This document shows positions 17,175 to 26,992 of a stretch of DNA of 64,000 bases, one piece after another. Positions within the stretch are counted from its first letter, which is position 1, and each line of letters opens with the position of its first letter. The notes under the pieces are model-generated. The model was not told the DNA's origin and searched no databases. It was given only the letters and a program-made list of their open reading frames with translations. The position numbers and the translations under genes were made by a program. Source of the stretch: an uncultured Christiangramia sp. (lineage in GTDB: Bacteria > Bacteroidota > Bacteroidia > Flavobacteriales > Flavobacteriaceae); NCBI RefSeq assembly GCF_913046405.1, contig NZ_CAJWRQ010000001.1:1-64000 (forward strand). The letters are read 5' to 3'.

Positions 17175-18446
17175 ATGTTACAGGTTTCCAAAATAGCAGA
17201 ACATAAAGACGAATATATACAGGCACTCAAAAAACGAAATTTTGAGGCTGAAGCAGTATTCAATAAGATCCTTGAACTGGATGAGACCAGAAGGTCCACG
17301 CAGGCACAATTAGATGATACCCTGTCAACATCCAATAAGCTTTCGAAAGAAATAGGGCTCATGTTCAAAAATGGGGAACACCAGAAGGCTAATGTTTTAA
17401 AGCAAAAAACCGGGAAGTTAAAAGAAGATTCTAAAGATCTTTCAGAAAAATTAAATAGCACTACAACTCAACTGCAGGAGTTGCTATATACGGTCCCAAA
17501 TATTCCTCATCCATCTGTTCCCGCTGGTAAAAGCGAAGAGGACAATGAAGAGATATTTAAAGATGGTGATGTTCCGGTACTGGCCGAAGGTTCTCAACCA
17601 CACTGGGAACTGGCCAAGAAGTACGATATTATAGATTTTGAGCTAGGGAATAAGATCACTGGTGCAGGATTTCCGGTTTATAAAGGAAAAGGGGCGAGAT
17701 TACAGCGTGCCTTAATCTCCTGGTTCCTGGATAAAGCAACCGAAGCCGGTTATACTGAATATCAATTACCTCTTTTGGTCAATGAAGCTTCAGGTTATGG
17801 AACAGGACAGTTGCCAGATAAAGAAGGGCAAATGTATCATGTTACCGAAGATGATCTTTACCTGATCCCAACGGCTGAGGTTCCTATGACGAACATGTTT
17901 CGTGATAATTTAATGTCCGAAAATGACTTTCCAATTAAATGTACCGGTTATACCCCATGTTTCAGAAGAGAAGCGGGATCATATGGAGCGCATGTAAGAG
18001 GATTGAATCGTTTGCATCAATTTGATAAAGTAGAGATCGTAAGAGTAGAAACTCAGGAAAACTCTTACGCAGCTTTAGATGGGATGGTAGACCATATTAA
18101 AAACCTACTTAAAGAGCTGAAACTGCCATATCGAATTTTGCGTCTTTGTGGTGGTGATCTTGGATTTACGGCAGCGCTTACTTTCGATTTCGAGGTATTC
18201 TCTACTGCTCAGGATAGATGGCTGGAAATAAGCTCGGTTTCAAACTTCGAAACTTTCCAGGCAAACCGACTTAAATTACGTTACAAGAATAAAGAGAATC
18301 AAAAGGAACTGGCTCATACTTTAAACGGTAGCGCCCTGGCTTTACCGAGAGTACTTGCCGGCATCCTTGAAAATTACCAGACTGAAGATGGAATTAAAGT
18401 TCCTGAAGTTCTGGTTCCATATTGCGGTTTCGATTTGATCGATTAA
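17175..18446 (+). CDS. serS: Serine--tRNA ligase
   Basis: A 423-residue class II aminoacyl-tRNA synthetase. The N-terminal coiled-coil arm (about 25-105) contacts the long variable arm of tRNA-Ser. The catalytic core shows motif 2 (CFRREAGSYGAHVRGLNRLH, then QFDKVEIV), the SSVSNFETFQANRLKLRYK segment and motif 3 (NGSALALPRVLAGILENYQ). Length is normal. It is followed by the TPR gene after a hairpin that overlaps the next start. Confidence 0.98.
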   Translation: MLQVSKIAEHKDEYIQALKKRNFEAEAVFNKILELDETRRSTQAQLDDTLSTSNKLSKEIGLMFKNGEHQKANVLKQKTGKLKEDSKDLSEKLNSTTTQLQELLYTVPNIPHPSVPAGKSEEDNEEIFKDGDVPVLAEGSQPHWELAKKYDIIDFELGNKITGAGFPVYKGKGARLQRALISWFLDKATEAGYTEYQLPLLVNEASGYGTGQLPDKEGQMYHVTEDDLYLIPTAEVPMTNMFRDNLMSENDFPIKCTGYTPCFRREAGSYGAHVRGLNRLHQFDKVEIVRVETQENSYAALDGMVDHIKNLLKELKLPYRILRLCGGDLGFTAALTFDFEVFSTAQDRWLEISSVSNFETFQANRLKLRYKNKENQKELAHTLNGSALALPRVLAGILENYQTEDGIKVPEVLVPYCGFDLID

Positions 18447-18466
18447 CCTGAGGTTCACCATACTGA

Positions 18467-18506
18467 AACAGCGCAAATGTTTATATTTACATATGCGCTG
18501 TTTTTT
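18467..18506 (+). terminator. Terminator-like hairpin covering the TPR gene start
   Basis: AACAGCGCA (18467-18475) pairs perfectly with TGCGCTGTT (18494-18502) across an 18-base loop, then a T run. The right arm contains the downstream ATG (18493-18495) and its next codons. As DNA it resembles a serS terminator. As RNA it would hide the TPR start, so it may be an attenuator linking the two genes. Confidence 0.55.
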
Positions 18507-20277
18507 ATTTATGCTGATTTTCCTGCTCACGGGCTCTATAGCGGTTGCACAATCTGAGCAGCTTGCCAGGAATTTCTTCGACCAGGGAGAATACAAAAAA
18601 GCACTTGAGATCTACAAGGATATTTACGAGGATAATCCTTCCAATCCAATCATTTTTAACGGTCTTGTAAGTTCATATCAACAACTGGAAGATTTCAGTG
18701 CTGCGGAAGATCTTTTGCGGGAGCGTATGAATGCTTCGGCAAATAATCCAGCTATCCTTATTGATATTGGTCATAACTACGAACTTCAGCAAAACCTGGA
18801 GCGGGCAGAACAGTTTTACCAGGAAGCTTTGCAGGCTGGAGAATCCCGACCTAATTATGCTTATTCTATTGCCCGAAGTTTTGAGAAATACAGTTTACTC
18901 GACTATGCAGTAAAAGCTTACGAGCGTGCAATGGAGATCAATCCCGCTCAGAACTTTAATTTGCAACTCGCAAGGATCTACGGGGAACAGGGGAATACAG
19001 AAAAGATGTTCTCTAATTATCTCGATCTTATAGAAGATGATACAAAATTTTATAGCCTGGCAAACCGGGAATTTAGTCGTTATATTACGGATGATCCAGC
19101 TTCGGAAGCCAATATGAACTTTAGAAAATTACTACTGAAGCGTTCACAGGAAGATCCTAGATTATTATATAATCAAATGCTAAGCTGGCTTTTCGTGCAG
19201 CAGCAGGAATACGATAAAGCTTTTACCCAGGAACGCGCAATTTATAAAAGAGGAGAAAAGAACTTACAGGGGATTCTTAATCTTGCACTTCTGGCCCGGG
19301 AAGCGAAGCAATTTGAGGAAGCACAGGAAATCCTGACCTATGCGATCGAAGAATCACCATCACCCGCTTTTAATTTACAGGCCAGACATCTATTGCTAAA
19401 ACTCAGAACCGAAACGGTAACTTCAGCAGGCTTGAATGACCATGAATCGGAATTTGAGCAATTGATCGGAGAATACGGAGTAAATAATGAAACGCTGGAA
19501 CTTCAGATCGATCTGGCAAACTTTAAAGCTTTCCGAAGAGATAAAAAAGAAGCAGCGATCGCTTTACTTGATAACGCTCAGGAACTGCAATTATCCAATT
19601 TCGAAAAAGCCAAAGTCAAAATGGCGCTGGCAGATATCCTGGTGATGCAGGAAAAGTTCAACCAGGCTTTGATCTACTATTCACAGGTGCAAAACCTGGT
19701 GAAAAACGATGTTATGGCGCAGGATGCAAGATTCAAGGTTGCTAAGACAAGTTATTATAAAGGTGATTTTGAATGGGCGAAAACTCAGCTTGATATTCTT
19801 AAAAAATCTACTTCGCAATTGATCGCAAACGATGCCATGGAATTGAGCTTGCTCATTAATGACAATAGCCAGGAAGATAGCACTCAAACTGCACTTAAGA
19901 AGTATGCCAGGGCAGACCTGCTGGCATTTCAGAAGCGAAATTCAGAAGCTATTTCCATGCTGGATACGATACTTGAAATGCATAAGGGTGAAAGTATAGA
20001 GGATGAGGCTTTGTATACGCAGGCAAGGCTTTTCGAGGAGCAGGCAAGTTATGATAAGGCAGAGAATAATTATTTACAGATCATCCAGTCCTATGGTGAT
20101 GATATCCTGGCAGATAACGCACATTACTACCTTGCCGAGCTTTACGTAAACAAGCTGGAACATCCAGAGAAGGCAAAGACTCTTTACGAGCAAATTATCT
20201 TTAACTTTGCCAATAGTATTTATTTCACAGATGCCCGTAAAAAGTACCGGCAACTTCGTGGAGATATACTGGAATAA
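18493..20277 (+). CDS. Secreted or periplasmic TPR-repeat protein
   Basis: A 594-residue protein with a signal peptide (MRCFLFMLIFLLTGSIAVAQ) and many tetratricopeptide repeats along its length, e.g. ARNFFDQGEYKKALEIYKDI, then AEQFYQEALQAG and AVKAYERAMEINP, later QALIYYSQVQNL and AENNYLQIIQSYGDD. TPR proteins scaffold protein complexes; the partner is unknown. The first ATG is preferred because it gives the basic residue of the signal peptide, although it sits inside a hairpin. Gene order serS-TPR-DUF4286-rsmA-mgtE recurs in flavobacteria from memory. Confidence 0.85.
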   Translation: MRCFLFMLIFLLTGSIAVAQSEQLARNFFDQGEYKKALEIYKDIYEDNPSNPIIFNGLVSSYQQLEDFSAAEDLLRERMNASANNPAILIDIGHNYELQQNLERAEQFYQEALQAGESRPNYAYSIARSFEKYSLLDYAVKAYERAMEINPAQNFNLQLARIYGEQGNTEKMFSNYLDLIEDDTKFYSLANREFSRYITDDPASEANMNFRKLLLKRSQEDPRLLYNQMLSWLFVQQQEYDKAFTQERAIYKRGEKNLQGILNLALLAREAKQFEEAQEILTYAIEESPSPAFNLQARHLLLKLRTETVTSAGLNDHESEFEQLIGEYGVNNETLELQIDLANFKAFRRDKKEAAIALLDNAQELQLSNFEKAKVKMALADILVMQEKFNQALIYYSQVQNLVKNDVMAQDARFKVAKTSYYKGDFEWAKTQLDILKKSTSQLIANDAMELSLLINDNSQEDSTQTALKKYARADLLAFQKRNSEAISMLDTILEMHKGESIEDEALYTQARLFEEQASYDKAENNYLQIIQSYGDDILADNAHYYLAELYVNKLEHPEKAKTLYEQIIFNFANSIYFTDARKKYRQLRGDILE

Positions 20278-20296
20278 CATCTTTAAAAATTTTCCC

Positions 20297-20617
20297 ATGA
20301 TTATTTATAATGTTACCCTGAACGTACAGGAAGAGATCCACGACCAGTGGATAGAGTGGATGAAAAAAGAACATATTCCGGATATGTTGAAAACCGGAAA
20401 GTTCAGCAAAGCTTTGATGACCAAAGTGATGGTGCAGGAACCTATGGGCGGCATCACATATTCTGTACAATATACTGCGGAAAGTAAGGAGATGCTGGAG
20501 CGATATTACAATGAAGATGCCACTAAAATGCGAGCAAGTTCCAAAGCTTTTGAAGGTAAATTCGTCGCTTTTAGAACCGAACTTGAAATAATTGGAGAAT
20601 ATACTTCCCAGGAATAA
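20297..20617 (+). CDS. DUF4286 family protein
   Basis: A small 106-residue protein beginning MIIYNVTLNVQEEIHDQWIE, with WMKKEHIPDMLKTGKFSKAL and MGGITYSVQYTAESKEMLER, the pattern of DUF4286. The fold is probably ferredoxin-like (dimeric alpha-beta barrel). Function unknown. The start is the ATG at 20297; upstream in-frame codons belong to the TPR gene in another frame. It is followed at seven bases by rsmA. Confidence 0.85.
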   Translation: MIIYNVTLNVQEEIHDQWIEWMKKEHIPDMLKTGKFSKALMTKVMVQEPMGGITYSVQYTAESKEMLERYYNEDATKMRASSKAFEGKFVAFRTELEIIGEYTSQE

Positions 20618-20623
20618 TTGATC

Positions 20624-21445
20624 ATGAAAAATAACAGGCCACCAAGACAAGATTCCAATACAGATGTTCGTGCAAAGAAACATCTTGGTCAGCATTTTTT
20701 AACCGATGAGAATATAGCCAGGAAAATCGCTGACACCTTGGATTATTCCGGATATGAAAAAACTTTGGAGATAGGTCCTGGGATGGGTGTGCTAACCAAG
20801 TATCTTCTTGAGAAAGATACTGAAGTTCACGTGATCGAGATCGATTCAGAAAGTGTGGAATATCTGGAAAGTCATTATCTGCATTTGCGTGGTCGAATTC
20901 ATGAAAAAGATTTTTTAAAACATGACCTTGGGAGTATTTTTAGAGATGAACAGTTCGCCGTAATTGGTAATTTCCCCTATAATATTTCCACACAGATCGT
21001 TTTTAAGGTGTTGCAAATGCGAGACCAGATCCCTGAGTTTTCTGGTATGTTTCAAAAGGAAGTTGCTAAACGAATTTGTGAGAAGGAAGGAAGTAAAGCT
21101 TACGGAATTTTGAGTGTACTTGTCCAGGCATTTTATGAAGCAGAATACCTGTTCACGGTACCTCCAACAGTTTTTAATCCACCGCCTAAAGTGGATAGCG
21201 GAGTTTTGCGCTTAAAACGTAAGGAAAACTATAGTCTTCCCTGTAATGAAAAGCTTTATTTTACCGTGGTGAAAACCTCTTTTAACCAACGTAGAAAAAC
21301 ACTTCGTAATTCTTTAAAAAGTCTTAATCTTCCAGATAATTTAAGGGAAGATACTATATTTGGCTCTCGACCGGAACAACTCGGTTTCCAGCAGTTTATT
21401 GAACTGACGCAAAAAATAGAGCCGTATGCAGTTTCAAATAAGTGA
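20624..21445 (+). CDS. rsmA: 16S rRNA dimethyladenosine transferase
   Basis: The 273-residue methyltransferase (KsgA) dimethylates the two adjacent adenines near the 3' end of 16S rRNA during 30S maturation. Seen: [20 protein letters not shown], the SAM-binding [25 protein letters not shown], and the catalytic motif GNFPYNIST (usual NLPYNIS). [18 protein letters not shown] follows. The start is the ATG at 20624, seven bases after the DUF4286 stop. The end overlaps mgtE by 20 bases. Confidence 0.97.
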   Translation: MKNNRPPRQDSNTDVRAKKHLGQHFLTDENIARKIADTLDYSGYEKTLEIGPGMGVLTKYLLEKDTEVHVIEIDSESVEYLESHYLHLRGRIHEKDFLKHDLGSIFRDEQFAVIGNFPYNISTQIVFKVLQMRDQIPEFSGMFQKEVAKRICEKEGSKAYGILSVLVQAFYEAEYLFTVPPTVFNPPPKVDSGVLRLKRKENYSLPCNEKLYFTVVKTSFNQRRKTLRNSLKSLNLPDNLREDTIFGSRPEQLGFQQFIELTQKIEPYAVSNK

Positions 21446-22778
21446 AGAATTAATTGACAAAATTCAGTACCTCATCGAACAAGGAAACGATGAGGAATTG
21501 TTGTTGCACCTTGAAGACGTGCATCACGCTGATATTGCTGAAATTCTTACCGAAATTAACCTGGAAGAAGCTACGTATATCGTAAGGCTTCTGGATAGTG
21601 AGAAAACTGCTGAAGCTCTTATGGAGCTGGAAGAGAATGTTCGGGAACGCATTCTTGAAAATCTTTCTCCAAGCGAGATCGCTTCAGAGCTGAACGAAAT
21701 GGATACCGATGATGCGGCAGATATTATTTCTGAACTGTCACCGGAACTTCAGCAAAATGTGATCGCTGAGATCGAGGACGAAGAGCACGCAGATCATATT
21801 GTAGAACTGCTTCGTTATGACGAAGATTCTGCCGGTGGTTTGATGGCTAAAGAGCTCGTGAAGGTTAATGAGAACTGGAGCGTTACCGGCTGTATGGCCG
21901 AGATGCGCAAACAGGCTGAGAACGTAACCCGTGTTCATTCCATTTATGTCGTTGATTCCAAAAATAAATTAAAGGGGAGACTGTCCCTTAAGGATCTGCT
22001 TACCGCTCCAAGCGACGCGAACATCAGCGATGTTTATATTCCGCAGGTGGACTACGTAAATGTGCATACTGAAGGTGATGAGGTAGCCAGGATCATGCAA
22101 AAATATGACCTTGAAGCGATTCCCGTGGTGGATGAAATGAATCGCCTCGTAGGTAGAATTACCGTGGATGATATTCTTGATTTTGTAAGGGAAGAAGCTG
22201 AAAAGGATTACCAGATGGCCGCAGGTATCTCTGAAGATGTGGAGGCCGATGATAATATTTTCAAACAAACAAGGGCCAGATTACCCTGGCTAATGATCGG
22301 GATGTTCGGTGGTCTTGGAGCTGCCAGTATAATTTCCGGTTTTGAAACCATACTTACAACATATCCAAACTTACTGGTATTTGTGCCGCTTATCCAGGCG
22401 ACTGCCGGGAACGTTGGAGTACAGTCCAGCGCGATCATCGTACAGGGACTCGCGAATGACAGTTTGAGAGGGAATATTCTGTCCAGATTATTAAAGGAAT
22501 TTGGACTGGCACTTATAAATGGAACTTCTATAGCCCTGATAGTTTTCGCTATTAGTTCCTATTTCTTCGGAACCACTATTCGGGAATCGATCAGTATTGG
22601 GGTGGCCCTGATTTCGGTGATCGTACTAGCCGCACTTATTGGTACTTTTATTCCTATTATTCTAAATAAAAATAACATTGATCCTGCTGTTGCTACCGGA
22701 CCTTTTATCACTACCAGTAACGATGTTTTCGGGATCCTTACTTACTTCCTTATCGCCAAGGCGATACTGGGTTTCTAG
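21426..22778 (+). CDS. mgtE: Magnesium transporter MgtE
   Basis: The 450-residue homodimeric Mg2+ channel has an acidic cytosolic N domain of helical repeats (about 1-130), a CBS pair that senses Mg2+ (about 140-255, including [20 protein letters not shown]), a plug helix, and five transmembrane helices (about 285-450). The pore region shows [20 protein letters not shown], and near the end [20 protein letters not shown] carries the conserved Asp. Start overlaps rsmA. Confidence 0.96.
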   Translation: MQFQISEELIDKIQYLIEQGNDEELLLHLEDVHHADIAEILTEINLEEATYIVRLLDSEKTAEALMELEENVRERILENLSPSEIASELNEMDTDDAADIISELSPELQQNVIAEIEDEEHADHIVELLRYDEDSAGGLMAKELVKVNENWSVTGCMAEMRKQAENVTRVHSIYVVDSKNKLKGRLSLKDLLTAPSDANISDVYIPQVDYVNVHTEGDEVARIMQKYDLEAIPVVDEMNRLVGRITVDDILDFVREEAEKDYQMAAGISEDVEADDNIFKQTRARLPWLMIGMFGGLGAASIISGFETILTTYPNLLVFVPLIQATAGNVGVQSSAIIVQGLANDSLRGNILSRLLKEFGLALINGTSIALIVFAISSYFFGTTIRESISIGVALISVIVLAALIGTFIPIILNKNNIDPAVATGPFITTSNDVFGILTYFLIAKAILGF

Positions 22779-22879
22779 GACTGTTTTACGGCTTCTGCCA
22801 AATCATTCTTAACTTTGTAGCAGGCATTTTCAGTAGATTACTGAAACTGTGAAAATTGCTAAATTCAAATAAGAAAGAC

Positions 22880-23857
22880 ATGATCATCCTACACGCAGAT
22901 ACGAATCACCCTATATTAATGAAAAAACTGGCAGAAGCTGGCCATCATAATGTGGAAGGCTTCGAACAAAGCCGGGAAGAAACCCTTCAGAATCAACATC
23001 TATACGATGGTATCGTCATAAGAAGCAGGTATAAGATCGATAAAGAATTTATTGATGCTGCGCCAAATTTGAAATTTATCGCCCGGGTTGGCGCCGGACT
23101 CGAAAGCATTGATGTGGAATATACTCAGGAATGCGGAATCAAACTATTTTCTGCGCCGGAAGGAAATGCAAATGCTGTTGGGGAACATGCTCTTGGGATG
23201 CTGTTATCCCTGTTTAACCGACTCAACAAAGCAGATCGTGAGGTTCGTGAAGGATTATGGCATCGTGAAGAAAATCGTGGCGTGGAACTGGACGGTAAAA
23301 CTGTTGGTTTGATAGGCTACGGAAATATGGGGAAGAGTTTTGCTAGAAAGCTCAGAGGTTTTGATGTTGATGTTATTTTCTATGATCTGAAGGAGGGAAT
23401 TGCCGATGAGAATGCAAGACAGGTTTCCTACGATGAATTTTTCGAAAAGGCTGATGTCGTGAGTTTGCATACTCCGTTAACAGAAAAAACCCATCAAATG
23501 ATCAATAAGGAATTTATTGCTAGCTTTAAGAAGCCATTCTGGTTTATCAATACAGCCAGAGGGAAAAGTGCGGTAACAGAGGATCTTGTGGAAGCCTTGA
23601 AAGAAGGGAAAATTCTAGGCGCAGGGCTGGATGTACTGGAATATGAAAAATCCAGTTTTGAAAGTCTTTTTGGCAATAAAAAGAACGTAAGCATAAGTGC
23701 GGCAGATCCTATTCCGGAAGCTTTAAGAGAGCTTATGTTCATGCCACATACACTATTGAGTCCGCATGTAGCAGGGTGGACCCAGGAATCTCACGAGAAA
23801 CTGGCCACAGTGATTGCAGATAAGATCATAGGGAGCTTTGGAGTTGAGAATAAGTAA
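22880..23857 (+). CDS. D-2-hydroxyacid dehydrogenase
   Basis: A 325-residue NAD-dependent dehydrogenase of the phosphoglycerate/formate dehydrogenase family. Seen: RVGAGLESIDVEYTQECGI, the Rossmann motif VGLIGYGNMGKSFA (about 142-155), the catalytic Arg in FINTARGKSAVTEDLVEAL, ILGAGLDVLEYEKSSF and the catalytic His in LLSPHVAGWTQESHEKL. There is no C-terminal ACT domain, so a serine-pathway role is not established. The start is the ATG at 22880, a better fit to family length than the upstream in-frame codon. Confidence 0.9.
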   Translation: MIILHADTNHPILMKKLAEAGHHNVEGFEQSREETLQNQHLYDGIVIRSRYKIDKEFIDAAPNLKFIARVGAGLESIDVEYTQECGIKLFSAPEGNANAVGEHALGMLLSLFNRLNKADREVREGLWHREENRGVELDGKTVGLIGYGNMGKSFARKLRGFDVDVIFYDLKEGIADENARQVSYDEFFEKADVVSLHTPLTEKTHQMINKEFIASFKKPFWFINTARGKSAVTEDLVEALKEGKILGAGLDVLEYEKSSFESLFGNKKNVSISAADPIPEALRELMFMPHTLLSPHVAGWTQESHEKLATVIADKIIGSFGVENK

Positions 23858-23946
23858 ATAGGGCTTCACGTTAGAGCCTTAGATATCTCACTTAACTTTA
23901 AACAAGTAAAGAAATTTAAAATTTACCGGGATAAATTCGATTCATT

Positions 23947-24357
23947 ATGAAAAACAGGGTTACAGGTTTAGGAGGTTTCTTTTTTAAAGCAAAAGATCCG
24001 GATGCTTCAAAAAGCTGGTATAATCAGCATCTAGGTTTGGATACAGATCAATACGGTTGCACTTTCTGGTGGAAGGATAAGCAGGGAAATGATTTCTCAA
24101 CGCAATGGAGTCCGATGGATCAGAAAACTGAATATTTTCAACCTTCGGAAAAACAATTCATGATGAATTTCAGGGTAGAGAACCTGGAAGAATTACTGAA
24201 GGTTTTGAAAGCTGAAGGAGTAGAAGTTGTAGGTGAAATGGAAACCTATGACTACGGTAAATTTGGCTGGATCCTGGATCCTGAAGGAAACAAGATCGAA
24301 TTATGGGAGCCTGTAGACCAGGTTTTCCTGGATCAAAAAGAAAAAGATAAAGAATAA
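23947..24357 (+). CDS. VOC-family (glyoxalase/dioxygenase-like) protein
   Basis: A 136-residue protein with two beta-alpha-beta-beta-beta modules: GGFFFKAKDPDASKSWYNQH with LGL in the first, and MMNFRVENLEELLKVLKAEG followed by GWILDPEGNKIELWEP in the second. The final E is a typical metal ligand. Substrate unknown. Single gene with its own terminator. Confidence 0.85.
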   Translation: MKNRVTGLGGFFFKAKDPDASKSWYNQHLGLDTDQYGCTFWWKDKQGNDFSTQWSPMDQKTEYFQPSEKQFMMNFRVENLEELLKVLKAEGVEVVGEMETYDYGKFGWILDPEGNKIELWEPVDQVFLDQKEKDKE

Positions 24358-24387
24358 AAAAAGCCATGCATCGCATGGCTTTTTTTA
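24358..24387. terminator. Terminator between convergent VOC and SDR genes
   Basis: AAAAAGCCATGC, loop ATC, GCATGGCTTTTTT: a perfect stem with A and T runs on each side. Confidence 0.88.
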
Positions 24388-24407
24388 TTCTTGATTCAAT
24401 ATGTCAT

Positions 24408-25061
24408 TTAAGCTTTAGTCGTAAGATCTAATAAAGCTTCTTTTATAGATTGTGGACCTTCAATTGCCTCAAAAGTCATATTCTTTACTAATGGATCTGC
24501 CAGTGACATTACCAGTAAAAATGCTACATCATCTCTGGAGATCTCTCCTCTTTTTCCAAGTGAACCTTCTGCAACTTCAACTTTGGCTAGGCCAAGATCA
24601 TCTGTCAACGCACCTGGTCTTACGATTGTATAATTCAATCCACTTGCACGAAGATAATCGTCAGCTTCTTTTTTCGCTTCTAGATAATGCTTAAGATCTT
24701 CATTCTTTGATGGCTCATCTGCTGCCATTGCGCTCAACATTACAAATTTCTGAACATTGGAATTTTTCGCTGCATCAATAAGTTTTTTAGCACCTTCCTG
24801 GTCTACAGCAATGGTTTTTTCCTCACTGGTTCCTCCACCAGATCCTGCGGCGAAGATCACCTTATCAATTCCTTTCATGGTGTGACTTACATCGCCTTCA
24901 AGATCTCCCATCACAGCTTCTACATCCATATCTTCAAACTGCTGTCTTTGTTCTTCTTTTCGAATAAGTGCCAGCGGATTAAAACTTTCAGAATTGTTCA
25001 GGATTTCGATTACTCTTTTCCCTGTAGCACCGGTTGCACCGGCTATTAATATATTTTCCAT
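24408..25061 (-). CDS. NAD(P)-binding SDR-family protein (NmrA-like)
   Basis: A 217-residue atypical short-chain dehydrogenase with the dinucleotide motif NILIAGATGATGKRVIEIL at the N-terminus, then VIFAAGSGGGTSEEKT, KFVMLSAMAADEPSKNED and LNYTIVRPGALTDD. Such proteins bind NAD(P)H and act as epimerases, reductases or redox sensors; the role here is unknown. Short for a full extended SDR, matching the SDR5/YwnB-like group. Confidence 0.87.
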   Translation of the reverse strand: MENILIAGATGATGKRVIEILNNSESFNPLALIRKEEQRQQFEDMDVEAVMGDLEGDVSHTMKGIDKVIFAAGSGGGTSEEKTIAVDQEGAKKLIDAAKNSNVQKFVMLSAMAADEPSKNEDLKHYLEAKKEADDYLRASGLNYTIVRPGALTDDLGLAKVEVAEGSLGKRGEISRDDVAFLLVMSLADPLVKNMTFEAIEGPQSIKEALLDLTTKA

Positions 25062-25147
25062 GTTGTTAGCGTTTAGGTTTGCAAGTTAAGAATCAGGCTT
25101 TCCAATGTCCAGTAAAAACATCAGAATAACAGTATCTTAACAGCAGC

Positions 25148-26959
25148 TTATTTATCTTTTGCAATTGCTGCCGCCCGCTCTTCAAGTTCTTTCTGAAACT
25201 CTTCCATCACCGGTTTTACCGTGCTCTCGGGTAGATCAGCGATCTTTATATACATAAGTCCGTCTACCGCATCATTGAACAAAGGGTCCACGTTAAAAGC
25301 AACCACCCTGGCATTTTGCTTAATATATTTTTTTATAAGAACGGGAAGCCTGAGGTTCTCAGGTTCCAGCTCATCAATGATACGATCAAATTTATTGAGA
25401 TCGGCTTCGCTTTCGTCAAATACAAGGTCTTTGTCTGCATCGACAAGTTTTACTTTAAATTCCTTCTTGGGATGAACATACTGTGCAACATAAGGATCGT
25501 AATAATTGGACTTCATGAATTCGATCATCAGCGATTTTGAAAAATTACTGAATTTGTCGCTAATGGTAACTCCGCCAATCAGATACTTATGTTCCGGAAA
25601 CCTCAAGGTACAATGCACAATTCCTTTCCAAAGTAAAAACAAAGGCATTGGCTTTAGCTGGTATTCTTTAATGATAAACGCCCGACCCATTTCGATGCTC
25701 TCGCTCATCATTTTGTAAAGTTCTGGTTCAAAACCAAACAGGTCCTGCAGGTAGAAACCATCGATTCCATGAGCTGCAAAAATCTCATTTCCCATTCCCA
25801 TTCTGTAAGCACCGGCGATCTTTTCAGCTTCTTGATCCCAAAGGAACAAATGGTGATAATGATCATCGAATTTGTCAAGGTCTACACTTTTATTTGTGCC
25901 TTCTCCCACTTCTCGAAATGTGATCTCTCTTAATCTGCCAATTTCATTCAGGATGTTTGGGATCACTTCACGTTTGGCAAGAAAAACCTCGTAATTTTTA
26001 CTTTGCAGCAGTCGTTTATCCATTCTCCTGCAATTCTCCACTTCAAGACTCATTAATTCTGAATTGGTTTCTTCAGCAACGTTTTTCGGAGATCTGGGAA
26101 TCTTTAATGTTCTGGGAAGTTTGGACAGTAAATTTTTCTTCTCAAAAACATTGGCAAGCATATATGTTTTCCGTCGTAAAAATGCGGTATACGCTTCCAG
26201 ATTCGTATGCTCTTTCTGATCTTCTACTGAAATTGGATGACCTATTCTAACCTTGATTTTTCTACGCTTCTGTGAAAGCATCTCACTGGGTAACTTTGCA
26301 GTACGTAACACATCGCTCATACTAGCCAGGCGATAGAAAAATACGCTGTTCTTAGCATGGAAATAGATAGGAAGCACCGGAACTTTCGATTTCTGAATAA
26401 GTTTCATGGCTGAAGGTTCCCAGGGTTTATCCACGATTAAATGTTTGTCTTTGCTGGTAGAAACCTCCCCGGCAGGAAAAATTCCCAGGGCATTCCCGGC
26501 TTTGATGTGTGCGATCGATCTTTTCATTCCTCCCAGGCTGGACTTGGCATCCTTATGGTCTTCAAAAGGATTTACTGGCAGAATGTAAGGTCTAAGAGGA
26601 TCAAGACGGTGCAAAAGAAAGTTTGCAATGACTTTATAATCGGGTCTTTTCTCCAGAACCAGCTTCATCAGGATCATTCCATCAATTCCCCCAAGAGGAT
26701 GATTGGAAACAGTAATAAAAGAACCATCTTTTGGAATTCTTTTCAGGTCTTTTTCCGGAATATCAAAATCAATCTCAAATTCATTCAGAATAGAATCTAT
26801 AAAATCAATCCCATTAAGGTTTTTGCGTTTATCGTATTCTCGATTAATGCGGGAAAGTTTCGTGGTTTTAAGGATCATCCAGCCAATGCTGTCACCAAGA
26901 AAACCAAATTTGCGAAGATTCATCACTTTGGCTACTTCTCTTGCACTTACAATTCCCAT
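25148..26959 (-). CDS. Bifunctional aminolipid acyltransferase, OlsF-like
   Basis: The 603-residue protein fuses two acyltransferases. The N-terminal PlsC-like domain (about 60-290) carries VSNHPLGGIDGMI, with H87 and D93 separated by five residues rather than the usual four, and ALGIFPAGEVST. The C-terminal GNAT/hemolysin-type domain (about 310-520) has EIGRLREITFREVGEGT and KPMPLFLLWKGI. This order matches OlsF proteins described in Serratia and Flavobacterium, which make ornithine lipids by N- then O-acylation. Glycine-lipid synthesis by related GlsB/GlsA pairs is the alternative. Single-gene unit. Confidence 0.82.
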   Translation of the reverse strand: MGIVSAREVAKVMNLRKFGFLGDSIGWMILKTTKLSRINREYDKRKNLNGIDFIDSILNEFEIDFDIPEKDLKRIPKDGSFITVSNHPLGGIDGMILMKLVLEKRPDYKVIANFLLHRLDPLRPYILPVNPFEDHKDAKSSLGGMKRSIAHIKAGNALGIFPAGEVSTSKDKHLIVDKPWEPSAMKLIQKSKVPVLPIYFHAKNSVFFYRLASMSDVLRTAKLPSEMLSQKRRKIKVRIGHPISVEDQKEHTNLEAYTAFLRRKTYMLANVFEKKNLLSKLPRTLKIPRSPKNVAEETNSELMSLEVENCRRMDKRLLQSKNYEVFLAKREVIPNILNEIGRLREITFREVGEGTNKSVDLDKFDDHYHHLFLWDQEAEKIAGAYRMGMGNEIFAAHGIDGFYLQDLFGFEPELYKMMSESIEMGRAFIIKEYQLKPMPLFLLWKGIVHCTLRFPEHKYLIGGVTISDKFSNFSKSLMIEFMKSNYYDPYVAQYVHPKKEFKVKLVDADKDLVFDESEADLNKFDRIIDELEPENLRLPVLIKKYIKQNARVVAFNVDPLFNDAVDGLMYIKIADLPESTVKPVMEEFQKELEERAAAIAKDK

Positions 26960-26992
26960 AGTTACCTGGTTTGGTTAGTTTTTGACCTAAAA

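Noticed and set aside
20225-20695. 156-residue minus-strand frame
   Set aside because: It lies antisense to the TPR end, DUF4286 and the rsmA start, all with strong family support.
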